Shown here: positions 35,040 to 44,215 of the stretch, one piece after another
Layout: each line of letters opens with the position of its first letter
How positions within the stretch are numbered: the first letter of the stretch is position 1
NCBI GenBank assembly: GCA_030813035.1
Contig: JAUSTV010000002.1
Reading direction: 5' to 3' (one strand)
DNA from: Bacillus_BA fengqiuensis
Lineage (GTDB): Bacteria > Bacillota > Bacilli > Bacillales > Bacillaceae_H
Length of the DNA stretch: 64,000 nt
Made by a program: the position numbers and the translations under genes
Notes under the pieces: generated by a model
Databases searched by the model: none
The model's input: only the letters and a program-made list of their open reading frames with translations
What the model was told of the DNA's origin: nothing

Positions 35040-36290
35040 ATGAGTTTACAAAAAAATGATCCGATCATTTTTGAAGCAATCGAGAAAGAGAAGCATCGCC
35101 AACATCAAACACTGGAGTTGATCGCATCAGAAAACTTTGTAAGCCAGGATGTATTAGATGCAATGGGAAGCGTGATGACCAATAAGTATGCCGAAGGTTA
35201 TCCGGGAAAGCGTTACTATGGCGGGTGCGAGTTTGTTGATGTAGCAGAACAAGCAGCTATCGATCGTCTAACGAAGCTATTCGGTGCCAAATATGCCAAT
35301 GTTCAACCTCACTCAGGTGCACAAGCAAATCTCGCTGTTTTTTACGCACTGCTTCAGCCTGGTGATAAAGTGATGGGGATGAACCTTTCTCATGGTGGCC
35401 ACTTAACTCATGGAAGCCCTGTCAGCATTTCAGGAAAATGGTTTGAGATTGTATCTTATGGCGTGAGAGAAGATACTCACTTGATTGACTATGATGAACT
35501 GGAAGCCATCGCGAAAAAGGAAAAGCCAAAATTGATTATTGCAGGGGCAAGTGCCTATCCAAGAACGATAGATTTTGCACGCTTTAAGGAAATTGCAGAT
35601 CAAGTTGGAGCCAAATTCATGGTAGACATGGCTCACATTGCAGGACTAGTTGCAGCTGGGCTCCATCCATCACCAATCCCCTATGCAGATGTTGTGACAA
35701 GCACTACTCATAAAACATTGAGAGGACCGCGCGGCGGTATCGTTTTAACAAACGATGAAGAGATTATGAAAGCTATTAATAAAGCCGTGTTCCCAGGAAT
35801 TCAAGGTGGACCGTTGATGCACATCATTGCAGCCAAGGCGGTTGCCTTCAACGAAGCATTGAAGCCAAGCTTTAAGGCTTATGCCCAACAAATCATTGAA
35901 AATGCAGCAACACTCGGCGAAACATTAAAGAAAGAAGGCGCAACGCTTGTCTCTGGAGGTACTGACAATCATATTGTTCTTTTAGATGTCCGCCCATGGA
36001 ACTTAACAGGAAAAGAGGCAGAGAGATTATTAGAAGAAGCAGGTATTACCGTCAATAAAAACACGATTCCATATGATCCTGAAAGCCCGTTCGTCACAAG
36101 CGGAATCCGCATGGGAACAGCGGCCTTAACAACACGTGGGATGAAAAAGGAAGAAATGGTGCAGATCGCAAAAGTCATCGCAGCTGTTTTGAAGAGCAAA
36201 GGGGAGCCGCACGTTCTCGAACAAGCAAAAGAAACAACAAAAGCGATTTGTGATGGGTATCCGTTATTTCAACAGCCAATCACTGTGTAA
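35040..36290 (+). CDS. glyA: Serine hydroxymethyltransferase
   Basis: PLP enzyme interconverting glycine plus methylene-THF and serine plus THF. The 416-residue length is standard. Blocks: LELIASENFVSQDVLDAMGS, NKYAEGYPGKRYYGGCEFVD, and the PLP lysine in TSTTHKTLRGPRGG. AGAGGAGGGGTATAA precedes the ATG. Here it is the first gene behind the glycine riboswitch, followed 15 bases later by sdaAB. That argues for glycine-to-serine flux in a catabolic operon rather than the usual housekeeping context. Confidence 0.96.
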   Translation: MSLQKNDPIIFEAIEKEKHRQHQTLELIASENFVSQDVLDAMGSVMTNKYAEGYPGKRYYGGCEFVDVAEQAAIDRLTKLFGAKYANVQPHSGAQANLAVFYALLQPGDKVMGMNLSHGGHLTHGSPVSISGKWFEIVSYGVREDTHLIDYDELEAIAKKEKPKLIIAGASAYPRTIDFARFKEIADQVGAKFMVDMAHIAGLVAAGLHPSPIPYADVVTSTTHKTLRGPRGGIVLTNDEEIMKAINKAVFPGIQGGPLMHIIAAKAVAFNEALKPSFKAYAQQIIENAATLGETLKKEGATLVSGGTDNHIVLLDVRPWNLTGKEAERLLEEAGITVNKNTIPYDPESPFVTSGIRMGTAALTTRGMKKEEMVQIAKVIAAVLKSKGEPHVLEQAKETTKAICDGYPLFQQPITV

Positions 36291-36305
36291 GAAGGGGGGA
36301 TCGTC

Positions 36306-36818
36306 ATGGAATTTCAAAGTTGTTTTGATATAATCGGCCCAATTATGGTGGGACCATCCAGTTCTCATACAGCTGGTGTTGTATCGATTGGGAAGTTCAT
36401 TCATGAATTGGTAGGCGGGTGCCCAGAAGAAGCAATGATTATTTTCTATGATTCTTTTTCCGAAACACATCGAGGTCATGGAACAGATAAAGCCCTTCTT
36501 GGCGGATTGCTTGGAATGGATACAGATGATTTACGGATTAAACATTCAATTGAGCTGACCGCACAATATGGGCTATCCTATGAATTTCAGCTTGAAGACA
36601 GTTGTCCGTATTTTGAACATCCGAATACAACAGTTGTTACAGCGAAACGCGGGGAGTGTGTGGTAAAAGTAGGTGGTGCCTCACTTGGCGGTGGTTTATC
36701 TAAAATCTTTATGATTGATGAAGAGGTGGTAGATATTCGCCTAAGCGCTGGTGATGACTTTGCAGCCCTTGCTAATCAGTATCAGCCAAGAAGGAAATTA
36801 ATTGTGGGGGCAGTATGA
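36306..36818 (+). CDS. sdaAB: L-serine dehydratase beta subunit, short form
   Basis: With SdaAA it deaminates L-serine to pyruvate using a 4Fe-4S cluster. The N-terminal block FDIIGPIMVGPSSSHTAGVV and the SFSETHRGHGTDKALLGG motif are clear. At 170 residues it ends after the RLSAGDDFAALANQ-like region. It lacks the C-terminal ACT domain present in the ~220-residue B. subtilis subunit. The stop overlaps the sdaAA start, so translation is coupled. Confidence 0.92.
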   Translation: MEFQSCFDIIGPIMVGPSSSHTAGVVSIGKFIHELVGGCPEEAMIIFYDSFSETHRGHGTDKALLGGLLGMDTDDLRIKHSIELTAQYGLSYEFQLEDSCPYFEHPNTTVVTAKRGECVVKVGGASLGGGLSKIFMIDEEVVDIRLSAGDDFAALANQYQPRRKLIVGAV

Positions 36819-37699
36819 TGGAAATTCAGTCCATGGTAGAGCTTGTTCAAGCATGTGAGAGTGAACGAAAAACAATTGGTGAAATGATGCTGATGATGGA
36901 AGCGAAAAAGTCAGGAAGAGGCGAAGAAACCATTATCGGCATGATGGAAGAGCGATTGATTAAAATGAGGGAAGCCGTTGATAGCGGGATAAAAGATGCC
37001 TCGACTGCGCCAAGTGGTATTTCCGGCGGTGATGCTGTGAAAATGTACGACTATATAAATCAAGGTAAGGCGCTGTCAGGAAATTATATTAGCGATGCAA
37101 TGACCTTCTCGCTGGCAACTTCTGAAAGCAATGCACGAATGGGAGTCATTGTGGCTACTCCCACAGCAGGGGCAGCCGGTATTTTGCCCGGGGTATTGTT
37201 TTCATTGCATAAAAATGAGGGGGCCTCTTATAAAGAATTAGTCATGGGCTTGTTTACGGCCAGTATGCTTGGTTATGTGATTGCGAATCGTTCCTTTATT
37301 TCAGGTGCAGCCGGGGGTTGTCAAGCGGAAGTAGGATCTGCAACGGCTATGGCGGCGGGAACAATCGTAGAGTTAAAAGGAGGTACACCTAAACAAGCCG
37401 TGAATGCGACAGCGATTGCTATGAAATCACTATTAGGCTTAGTATGTGACCCAGTTGCCGGTCTTGTTGAAGTGCCTTGCATTAAGCGAAATGTGATTGG
37501 CACATCGATTGCCTTTTCAGCTGCCGATTTATCTCTTGCTGGCGTGGAAAGCCGAATTCCATGTGATGAAGTCATTGAAGCGATGTATAAGGTCGGAAAA
37601 GAAATGCCGCGGACCCTTCGGGAAACGGCACTTGGCGGTCTCGCCATGACCGAAACAGGAAAAAAGGTAAAAGAACGGTTATTTCGTAAGAGATCTTAA
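36815..37699 (+). CDS. sdaAA: L-serine dehydratase alpha subunit
   Basis: A 294-residue catalytic subunit. APSGISGGDAVKMYDYINQG, VATPTAGAAGILPGVLFS and the cluster cysteines in GAAGGCQAEVGSATAMAAG and LVCDPVAGLVEVPCIKRN mark the iron-sulfur serine dehydratase. The ATG overlaps the sdaAB stop; a second ATG follows at once. Gene order places it before gcvT, so pyruvate formation from serine is switched on by glycine. Confidence 0.95.
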   Translation: MMEIQSMVELVQACESERKTIGEMMLMMEAKKSGRGEETIIGMMEERLIKMREAVDSGIKDASTAPSGISGGDAVKMYDYINQGKALSGNYISDAMTFSLATSESNARMGVIVATPTAGAAGILPGVLFSLHKNEGASYKELVMGLFTASMLGYVIANRSFISGAAGGCQAEVGSATAMAAGTIVELKGGTPKQAVNATAIAMKSLLGLVCDPVAGLVEVPCIKRNVIGTSIAFSAADLSLAGVESRIPCDEVIEAMYKVGKEMPRTLRETALGGLAMTETGKKVKERLFRKRS

Positions 37700-37713
37700 T
37701 CGGAGGTGTATTA

Positions 37714-38829
37714 ATGAGTACAGAAACAGTATTAAAGCGAACACCGCTTTTTGAAATATATAAAAAATACGGCGCAAAGGTCATTGATTTTGGCGGATGG
37801 GAACTGCCGGTACAGTTCTCAAGCATTTTAGAGGAACATGAGGCTGTCAGAAAGGAAGCGGGACTCTTTGATGTCTCTCATATGGGGGAAGTGCTTGTTG
37901 AAGGAAAAGGTGCGGAGAGTTATATTAACTACCTTGTAACAAACGATGTAACAAAGCTTAGTATCAATCAAGCCCAGTATACAGCCATGTGTTATCCAGA
38001 CGGCGGCACGGTCGATGACTTGCTCGTTTACAAGTTAGCAAATGAAAAGTATTTACTCGTGATTAACGCAGCAAACATTGAAAAAGATTACGAATGGATG
38101 GAGCAGCATGTAAGAGGAGGCGTGACGCTTCATAATATTTCAAGTGACATTGCGCAGCTCGCTATCCAAGGTCCAAAGGCAGAAGGAATCTTACAAAAGT
38201 TAACGGCAACAGACTTAACGGAAATTGGTTTTTTCCACTTTGCTCAACATGTCAACCTGGATGGCATGACAGAAGTTCTCGTATCCCGTACAGGTTACAC
38301 AGGGGAGGACGGCTTTGAGCTTTATTTGGCAGCGGATAAAGCTGAAGCACTTTGGGAGAAGCTTCTAGAAGCAGGAAAGGAAGATGGCTTAAAACCATGT
38401 GGACTTGGTGCACGTGATACTCTTCGCTTTGAAGCGCGCCTTGCGCTGTATGGACAAGAGCTCACAAATGAAATCAGTCCGCTTGAAGCAGGAATCGGTT
38501 TTGCCGTCAAAACGAACAAAGAAAGTCCTTTTATCGGCAAAGACATCCTTACGGCTCAAAAAGAAGAAGGTTTAAAACGAAAATTAGTAGGGATTGAAGT
38601 GACAGGAAGGGGCATTCCTCGTCACGGTTACAAAGTGTTTTCAGCGGATGAAGAAGAAATAGGTTTTATTACATCCGGGACCCATTCCCCGTCTTTAAAG
38701 AAAAGCTTGGGTCTTGCGCTCGTATCGGCAGAACATGCTGAAGTGGGTACGCAGCTAAAAGTTGAAGTCCGCAAAAAAATGATTGATGCCATTGTTGTAA
38801 AAGCACCATTCTATAAAAAGGATTCATGA
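37714..38829 (+). CDS. gcvT: Glycine cleavage T-protein (aminomethyltransferase)
   Basis: Moves the aminomethyl group from GcvH lipoyl arm to THF, releasing ammonia and methylene-THF. 371 residues with FGGWELPVQFSSILEEHEAV, LFDVSHMGEVLVEGKG and the folate-site block SRTGYTGEDGFELYL. CGGAGGTGTATTA is the ribosome site. It is 14 bases after sdaAA and begins the cleavage-system genes. Confidence 0.96.
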   Translation: MSTETVLKRTPLFEIYKKYGAKVIDFGGWELPVQFSSILEEHEAVRKEAGLFDVSHMGEVLVEGKGAESYINYLVTNDVTKLSINQAQYTAMCYPDGGTVDDLLVYKLANEKYLLVINAANIEKDYEWMEQHVRGGVTLHNISSDIAQLAIQGPKAEGILQKLTATDLTEIGFFHFAQHVNLDGMTEVLVSRTGYTGEDGFELYLAADKAEALWEKLLEAGKEDGLKPCGLGARDTLRFEARLALYGQELTNEISPLEAGIGFAVKTNKESPFIGKDILTAQKEEGLKRKLVGIEVTGRGIPRHGYKVFSADEEEIGFITSGTHSPSLKKSLGLALVSAEHAEVGTQLKVEVRKKMIDAIVVKAPFYKKDS

Positions 38830-38992
38830 AATTTTTTGTAGAGTTATAGCAGTTATTGTTTGAAGATAGGTAATTGTCAATCACCTCTTTACAAAGACGA
38901 CAAACCGATAAGCACGTTTAAGGAAAATGTCTCCTTATAATTTTCGAAACTATAAAAATATTAAAAAACAAAAGTGAAAGGAAGAAAAAACA

Positions 38993-39388
38993 ATGACAAA
39001 TGCGACAGCGAACTTATTATATAGCAAGGAACATGAGTGGGTACTACAATTAGACGGAAATCGAGTACGAATTGGAATCTCTGATTATGCACAGAAACAA
39101 TTAGGAGATATCGTCTTTGTTGAAAATCCGGCAGTGGATGATGAAGTAACGGTAAATGAATCAATGGGAACAATCGAATCAGTTAAAGCAGTTTCTGAAC
39201 TTTACGCTCCAGTATCAGGTACGGTTGTTCGTGTAAACGAGGAGTTAAACGATACTCCTGAAACGATCAACGAAAATCCGTATGAAGCAGGTTGGTTAGT
39301 CGAAGTGGAAATATCCAATCCAGAAGAGTTAGAATCGCTTCTAAATGAAGGTGAGTACCAAGCATTTATCAATGAAGGAGAGGAATAA
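38993..39388 (+). CDS. gcvH: Glycine cleavage H-protein
   Basis: Lipoyl carrier protein of 131 residues. The lipoylated lysine lies in TVNESMGTIESVKAVSELYA (K at ~63). LYSKEHEWVLQLDGNRVRIG opens the domain. AAAGGAAGAAAAAACA precedes the ATG. A 163-base gap separates it from gcvT with no terminator seen. In B. subtilis gcvH is unlinked, so its place in the operon is a point of difference. Confidence 0.95.
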   Translation: MTNATANLLYSKEHEWVLQLDGNRVRIGISDYAQKQLGDIVFVENPAVDDEVTVNESMGTIESVKAVSELYAPVSGTVVRVNEELNDTPETINENPYEAGWLVEVEISNPEELESLLNEGEYQAFINEGEE

Positions 39389-39389
39389 G

Positions 39390-40742
39390 ATGACAAACAC
39401 TTATCGATACCTTCCTGATACGAAACAGGATCAAGAGAAGATGCTTGCTTTTTTAAACATTTCTTCCATAGATGAGTTATTTGAAGACATTCCATCTGAC
39501 ATTCGTTTAGATGGTGAGCTAAACATTCCGAAAGCCGTTCCTGAACCGCTTCTTTTGAAAAAGATGCAGCAGCTTGCTTCACGAAATAAAAATGCTAACT
39601 ACTACCCGACTTTTCTTGGTGCGGGTACATATGATCATTACATTCCAAGTGTGGTGAATCATATGATTTCACGTTCTGAATTTTACACGGCTTATACACC
39701 CTATCAACCGGAAATCAGCCAAGGTGAGTTACAAGCTATTTTTGAATTTCAAACCATGGTTTGTGAGCTGACAGGAATGGATGTGGCTAATTCTTCGATG
39801 TACGATGGTTTTACGTCGCTTGCAGAAGCTGCATCACTTGCCGTTGCATCAACAAGACGTTCAAAGGTACTTGTATCAAGGGCTGTTCATCCTGAATCAC
39901 GTGCCATCTTAAATACGGTAGCAGACGGACAAGGCTATACGGTGGAAGAAGTGAATCTTGCTGATGATGTGACAGACCTAGAAAAACTGCAAGAACAAAT
40001 TGAAGTGGACACTGCCGCCGTTATTGTTCAATACCCGAACTTCTTTGGTTCTATTGAGGATTTAGCAGAGATAAAGAAAATTGCGGAGACAAAAGGAGCG
40101 CTTTTCATCGTCAGTGCCAACCCGCTGGCACTAGCGCTTCTGCAGGCACCAGGCAAACTCGGAGCCGATATTGTGGTCGGTGATATGCAGCCGTTAGGAA
40201 TACCGATGGCCTTTGGAGGTCCGCACTGCGGTTATTTTGCGGTTCATAAAAAATTTATGCGTAAAGTACCGGGGCGCATTGTAGGGCAAACGACAGACGA
40301 CCAAGGAAAACGTGGATTCGTGCTAACCCTGCAAGCGCGTGAGCAGCATATTCGCCGTGATAAAGCGTCATCCAATATTTGTTCCAATCAGGCATTAAAC
40401 GCTCTTGCATCTGCTGTCTGCATGACAGCACTTGGAAAGCAAGGAATTCGCCATATGGCACAGCTAAATGTTGAGAAAGCTGATTACATGGCAAGATGCC
40501 TTCAAAAGAAAGGTTTTATCGTTGTGAATCAAGCACCATTCTTTAATGAATTTGTGGTGGAGCTCCCTTGTCCGGTCGAGGGGGTCAACACAAAATTGCT
40601 TGAGGCGGGAATCATCGGAGGATTTGACTTAGGAAGTGATTACGGCTTTGACAATCAAATGCTCATTGCGGTGACTGAACAGCGAACAAAAGAAGAGATT
40701 GACCAATTTGTAGGGGTATTGGAGGCGGTTGTAAATGGTTGA
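39390..40742 (+). CDS. gcvPA: Glycine dehydrogenase P-protein, subunit 1
   Basis: N-terminal half of the split PLP-dependent glycine decarboxylase. 450 residues from ATG 39390 (MTNTYRYLPDTKQDQEKMLA), which follows GGAGAGGAATAAG. A longer frame from 39345 overlaps gcvH and is not the start. NYYPTFLGAGTYDHYIPSVV and GPHCGYFAVHKKFMRKVPGR are conserved. It overlaps gcvPB by 8 bases. Confidence 0.95.
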   Translation: MTNTYRYLPDTKQDQEKMLAFLNISSIDELFEDIPSDIRLDGELNIPKAVPEPLLLKKMQQLASRNKNANYYPTFLGAGTYDHYIPSVVNHMISRSEFYTAYTPYQPEISQGELQAIFEFQTMVCELTGMDVANSSMYDGFTSLAEAASLAVASTRRSKVLVSRAVHPESRAILNTVADGQGYTVEEVNLADDVTDLEKLQEQIEVDTAAVIVQYPNFFGSIEDLAEIKKIAETKGALFIVSANPLALALLQAPGKLGADIVVGDMQPLGIPMAFGGPHCGYFAVHKKFMRKVPGRIVGQTTDDQGKRGFVLTLQAREQHIRRDKASSNICSNQALNALASAVCMTALGKQGIRHMAQLNVEKADYMARCLQKKGFIVVNQAPFFNEFVVELPCPVEGVNTKLLEAGIIGGFDLGSDYGFDNQMLIAVTEQRTKEEIDQFVGVLEAVVNG

Positions 40743-42231
40743 ATACAATGAGCTAATCTTTGAAATCAGTCGTCCAGGGCGTGTCGGTTCAAGTCTTCCG
40801 GAAAGTGACGTAGAAGGCATTGATTTACATGATAAATTTCCGAAGCATTTGATTCGTGATTTGCCTGCGGAGCTCCCGGAAGTATCAGAGCTTCAGCTTG
40901 TGCGCCATTACACAGCACTTTCCAATAAAAACCACGGGATCGATAATGGTTTCTACCCGCTTGGTTCTTGTACGATGAAATACAATCCGAAAATTAACGA
41001 AGATGTGGCACGCTTCGAAGGCTTTAGCCGCATCCATCCGTATCAGCCAGTTGAAACGGTACAGGGCGCACTAGAGCTTTTATATGAATTGCAGGAAGAA
41101 TTGGCTGAAATCACAGGCATGGATGCGGTGACGTTACAGCCTTCTGCTGGGGCTCAAGGAGAATGGACCGGTTTAATGATGGTTAAAGCCTACCTTGAGC
41201 AAAAAGGAGAAAAGAGAACAAAGGTACTTGTTCCGGACTCAGCGCACGGTACAAACCCTGCCAGTGCCACCGTTGCCGGTTTTAAAACGGTCACCATCCC
41301 ATCCAATGAAAATGGTTTGGTGGACTTAGAAGAATTAAAGAAGCATGTTGACGATGATACAGCAGCATTGATGCTAACAAACCCTAATACACTCGGTTTG
41401 TTTGAAAAGGAAATTGTGGAAATCGCCAAAGTTGTTCATGAAGCAGGAGGATTGCTTTACTATGACGGCGCAAATGCCAATGCGATTTTAGGGAAAACAA
41501 CACCAGGGAAAATGGGTTTTGACATCGTGCATTTAAATCTTCATAAGACGTTTACAACGCCTCATGGCGGAGGAGGTCCTGGAGCTGGTCCGGTCGGTGT
41601 GAAAAAGAAGCTCATTCCGTACTTACCAGTGCCGCGCATCGAAAAAGATGGTGAGAAATATGTGTTGAACTCTAATCACCCGCTGTCTATCGGCCGTGTA
41701 AAAGGGTATTATGGAAACTTTGGCATTTTGGTTCGTGCGTATACCTATATTCGCACAATGGGACCTGAAGGGTTGCGTCAAGTATCTGAAGGGGCAGTGC
41801 TTCATGCGAATTACCTTCGTAAAAAGCTTGAGCCGTATTTTGATGCACCATATTCACAAATTTGTAAGCATGAATTCGTGTTATCCGGATCCAGACAGAA
41901 AAAGCTGGGTGTGAGAACACTTGATATGGCCAAACGTCTGCTTGATTTCGGCTACCATCCACCAACGATTTACTTTCCTTTAAATGTAGAGGAATGTTTA
42001 ATGATTGAACCGACCGAAACAGAGTCAAAAGAAACAATGGATGCCTTTGCTGATGTGATGATTCAAATCGCTAAAGAAGTGGAAGAAAATCCAGGTATCG
42101 TATTAGAGGCACCACATACAACCGTCATTGGCCGATTGGATGAAGTACAAGCAGCACGACAACCCATCTTGCGTTATACAAAAGAGGAAGCGGCAGAGAA
42201 AGAGAAAGAAAAAGAAACTGTAAAGGCATAA
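40735..42231 (+). CDS. gcvPB: Glycine dehydrogenase P-protein, subunit 2
   Basis: C-terminal, PLP-bearing half of the decarboxylase, 498 residues. The PLP lysine is in VHLNLHKTFTTPHGGGGPGA. YPLGSCTMKYNPKINEDVAR and LQPSAGAQGEWTGLMMVKAY are typical. The C-terminal tail is lysine/glutamate-rich (KEEAAEKEKEKETVKA), longer than needed for catalysis. It ends the riboswitch-controlled operon at a GC-rich hairpin. Confidence 0.95.
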   Translation: MVEYNELIFEISRPGRVGSSLPESDVEGIDLHDKFPKHLIRDLPAELPEVSELQLVRHYTALSNKNHGIDNGFYPLGSCTMKYNPKINEDVARFEGFSRIHPYQPVETVQGALELLYELQEELAEITGMDAVTLQPSAGAQGEWTGLMMVKAYLEQKGEKRTKVLVPDSAHGTNPASATVAGFKTVTIPSNENGLVDLEELKKHVDDDTAALMLTNPNTLGLFEKEIVEIAKVVHEAGGLLYYDGANANAILGKTTPGKMGFDIVHLNLHKTFTTPHGGGGPGAGPVGVKKKLIPYLPVPRIEKDGEKYVLNSNHPLSIGRVKGYYGNFGILVRAYTYIRTMGPEGLRQVSEGAVLHANYLRKKLEPYFDAPYSQICKHEFVLSGSRQKKLGVRTLDMAKRLLDFGYHPPTIYFPLNVEECLMIEPTETESKETMDAFADVMIQIAKEVEENPGIVLEAPHTTVIGRLDEVQAARQPILRYTKEEAAEKEKEKETVKA

Positions 42232-42242
42232 AATAAAACTTT

Positions 42243-42272
42243 CATCAGTGGGGGGCATCCCCCACTGATGGT
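42243..42272 (+). terminator. GC-rich hairpin after gcvPB
   Basis: CATCAGTGGGGG, loop GCAT, CCCCCACTGATG. The left arm equals the CTTCCATCAGTGGGG start of the dispersed elements, so this may be a truncated element acting as terminator; no T-tract. Confidence 0.6.
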
Positions 42273-42577
42273 TAGTTAAGATCTACAGGATTCCATAGAG
42301 AAGATCAGTGGCTTTAAGTGCGTGGAACTAAGTTAGGTTAGACCAAGTTATTCCTTTGTTAGTTTTCTTCAACTTCTCAACTCTTGAAGTGGGGACTGTT
42401 ATTAATGCGTGAAAAACTAATTTTGAAGTTGAACATACACTACCAGGAATGAAAAATAATTTTCTCACTAGTTCATTCTTTGGAGTTTCAAATAAATCCA
42501 AATCAATACCCAATATATCTATTGTAAGTAGGGCTTATTTAAGCTGATTTTATGTTCCGTTCATAGGAGTGAAAGAT

Positions 42578-43456
42578 ATGACCATCGATTATGTCCGTAA
42601 ACCGGAGTGGCTCAAAATTAAATTAAATACCAATGAACAGTATACAGGACTAAAAAAAATGATGCGTGAAAAAAAGCTTCATACGGTTTGTGAAGAAGCG
42701 AAATGCCCTAACATTCATGAATGCTGGGCTGTACGCAAAACGGCAACCTTTATGATTTTAGGAAGTATATGCACACGTGCCTGCCGATTCTGTGCGGTTC
42801 AAACAGGGCTTCCGACAGAGCTTGATTGGGAAGAGCCGGAACGTGTGGCAGAATCAGTGGAGCAAATGGGCTTAAAGCATGTCGTGATTACGGCTGTTGC
42901 CCGGGATGATCTAAAAGACGGCGGGGCTGGAGTTTTTGCGGAGACGGTACGGGCGGTGAGGCGTCGCAATCCATTTTGCAGCATTGAAGTCCTTCCATCC
43001 GATATGAGTGGGGAATATGACAACTTAAAAACATTAATGGATGCAAAGCCAGACATTTTAAATCATAACATTGAAACCGTCAGACGCTTATCACCGACAG
43101 TTCGTGCACGTGCAACATATGAACGTTCGCTGGAGTTTTTGAGACGTGCAAAACAAATGAATACCAATATTCCAACGAAATCAAGCATTATGATTGGTCT
43201 TGGAGAAACGAAAGAAGAAATCATGGAAACGATGGATGATCTTCGTGCTAACGATGTGGACATTATGACAATTGGTCAATATTTACAGCCGACGAAACGC
43301 CATTTAAAAGTACAAAAATATTGGAGTCCACAGGAGTTTAATGAATTAAAGGAAATTGCATTGTCAAAAGGGTTTAGTCACTGTGAAGCAGGCCCGCTTG
43401 TTCGCTCTTCCTATCATGCGGATGAACAGGTCCGTGCTGCAAAAGCGAATGTGTAA
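42578..43456 (+). CDS. lipA: Lipoyl synthase
   Basis: Radical-SAM enzyme inserting sulfur into octanoyl groups to make lipoyl cofactor. 292 residues. Both cluster motifs are present: auxiliary CEEAKCPNIHEC (CX4CX5C) and radical-SAM CTRACRFC (CX3CX2C). The C-terminal RSSYHAD serine is present. I use ATG 42578, 8 bases after TAGGAG; the GTG at 42569 overlaps the ribosome site. Placing it behind gcvPB couples cofactor supply with GcvH. A 346-base gap may hold its own promoter. Confidence 0.95.
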   Translation: MTIDYVRKPEWLKIKLNTNEQYTGLKKMMREKKLHTVCEEAKCPNIHECWAVRKTATFMILGSICTRACRFCAVQTGLPTELDWEEPERVAESVEQMGLKHVVITAVARDDLKDGGAGVFAETVRAVRRRNPFCSIEVLPSDMSGEYDNLKTLMDAKPDILNHNIETVRRLSPTVRARATYERSLEFLRRAKQMNTNIPTKSSIMIGLGETKEEIMETMDDLRANDVDIMTIGQYLQPTKRHLKVQKYWSPQEFNELKEIALSKGFSHCEAGPLVRSSYHADEQVRAAKANV

Positions 43457-43495
43457 CTTTGAAAGGCAGGACACTGGTGAGAAGGAGAGGGTTGA

Positions 43496-43801
43496 ATGGT
43501 TATTACGTTAACAGAGGCGGCGTTGAACAAGCTAAAAGAAATGGTGTTCAAGGACGAACAATCTCCTCGAATTGACGCTGATATAGCTGGTGGATGCGGG
43601 ATGACTGTCAAGTTTACGCTTATTTTTGATGAACCGCGACGAAACGATACGCTTATTGAATATGAGGGCATCCAGATTCAAATCGATCGTTTTACAAAGC
43701 GTTATTTAGATGAAGAGACACAAATTGATTATACAGCCGATCAAGGCTTTCTGGTTGGAGAAAGCTTTGCCTCAAGTGCATGTGCAATTGAAATAGATTA
43801 A
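43496..43801 (+). CDS. IscA/HesB-like iron-sulfur biosynthesis-domain protein
   Basis: A 101-residue protein of the HesB-like fold (MVITLTEAALNKLKEMVF, YTADQGFLVGESFASSACAI). The canonical IscA/SufA cysteines (one internal and a C-terminal CGC) are not kept; there is GGCGMT near residue 35 and one cysteine near the end. It therefore belongs to the divergent HesB-like group seen in Bacillales, whose role is unclear. It sits 40 bases after lipA, an iron-sulfur enzyme gene, and may be co-expressed. Confidence 0.82.
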   Translation: MVITLTEAALNKLKEMVFKDEQSPRIDADIAGGCGMTVKFTLIFDEPRRNDTLIEYEGIQIQIDRFTKRYLDEETQIDYTADQGFLVGESFASSACAIEID

Positions 43802-43983
43802 TAGAAGGCAGCAGACTATATAAATCGAGAACCTTTGTGAGGCTTATTCTAGATGAAAGAACAGAAAAGCGCAGATAGGGTAAGGCTCAATACTAATTGG
43901 GATATTCACAAAGAGAAATAGACCTCTTTTTTATCAAAGACTGTTTTCGCAAACTTTGTTGCTATTTAACAAGTAGTAGGGAG

Positions 43984-44113
43984 TGGTTGATTTCCGCTCC
44001 AGGTTGCTCGCTTTCCGCGGGGCGTGCGGTGAGCCTCCTCGGCTTACAGCCTGTGGGGTCTCACCTGTCCCGCTGCTCCCGAAGGAGTCTCGCACCTTCC
44101 GCTCCAACCAACC
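43984..44113 (+). repeat. Bacillaceae-type GC-rich intergenic repeat
   Basis: GTGGTTGATTTCCGCTCC, GCTCGCTTTCCGCGGGGCG, GGTGAGCCTCCTCGGC, GGGGTCTCACCTGTCCCGC, TGCTCCCGAAGGAGTCTCGC and TTCCGCTCCAACCAAC. I know from memory that this sequence type recurs in many Bacillaceae genomes as a dispersed repeat. It is much more GC-rich than its surroundings and can fold on itself (GGTGAGCC/GGTCTCACC). Only one copy is in this window. Confidence 0.75.
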
Positions 44114-44215
44114 TTAAACGCTTATCTTTTAAGAAACCTATCTAAAAACAACAATCTTTTAGAAAAGAGCCTTATCAAAAATATAGACACAGCCTTAAAG
44201 AACGGAGGAAGAGCG

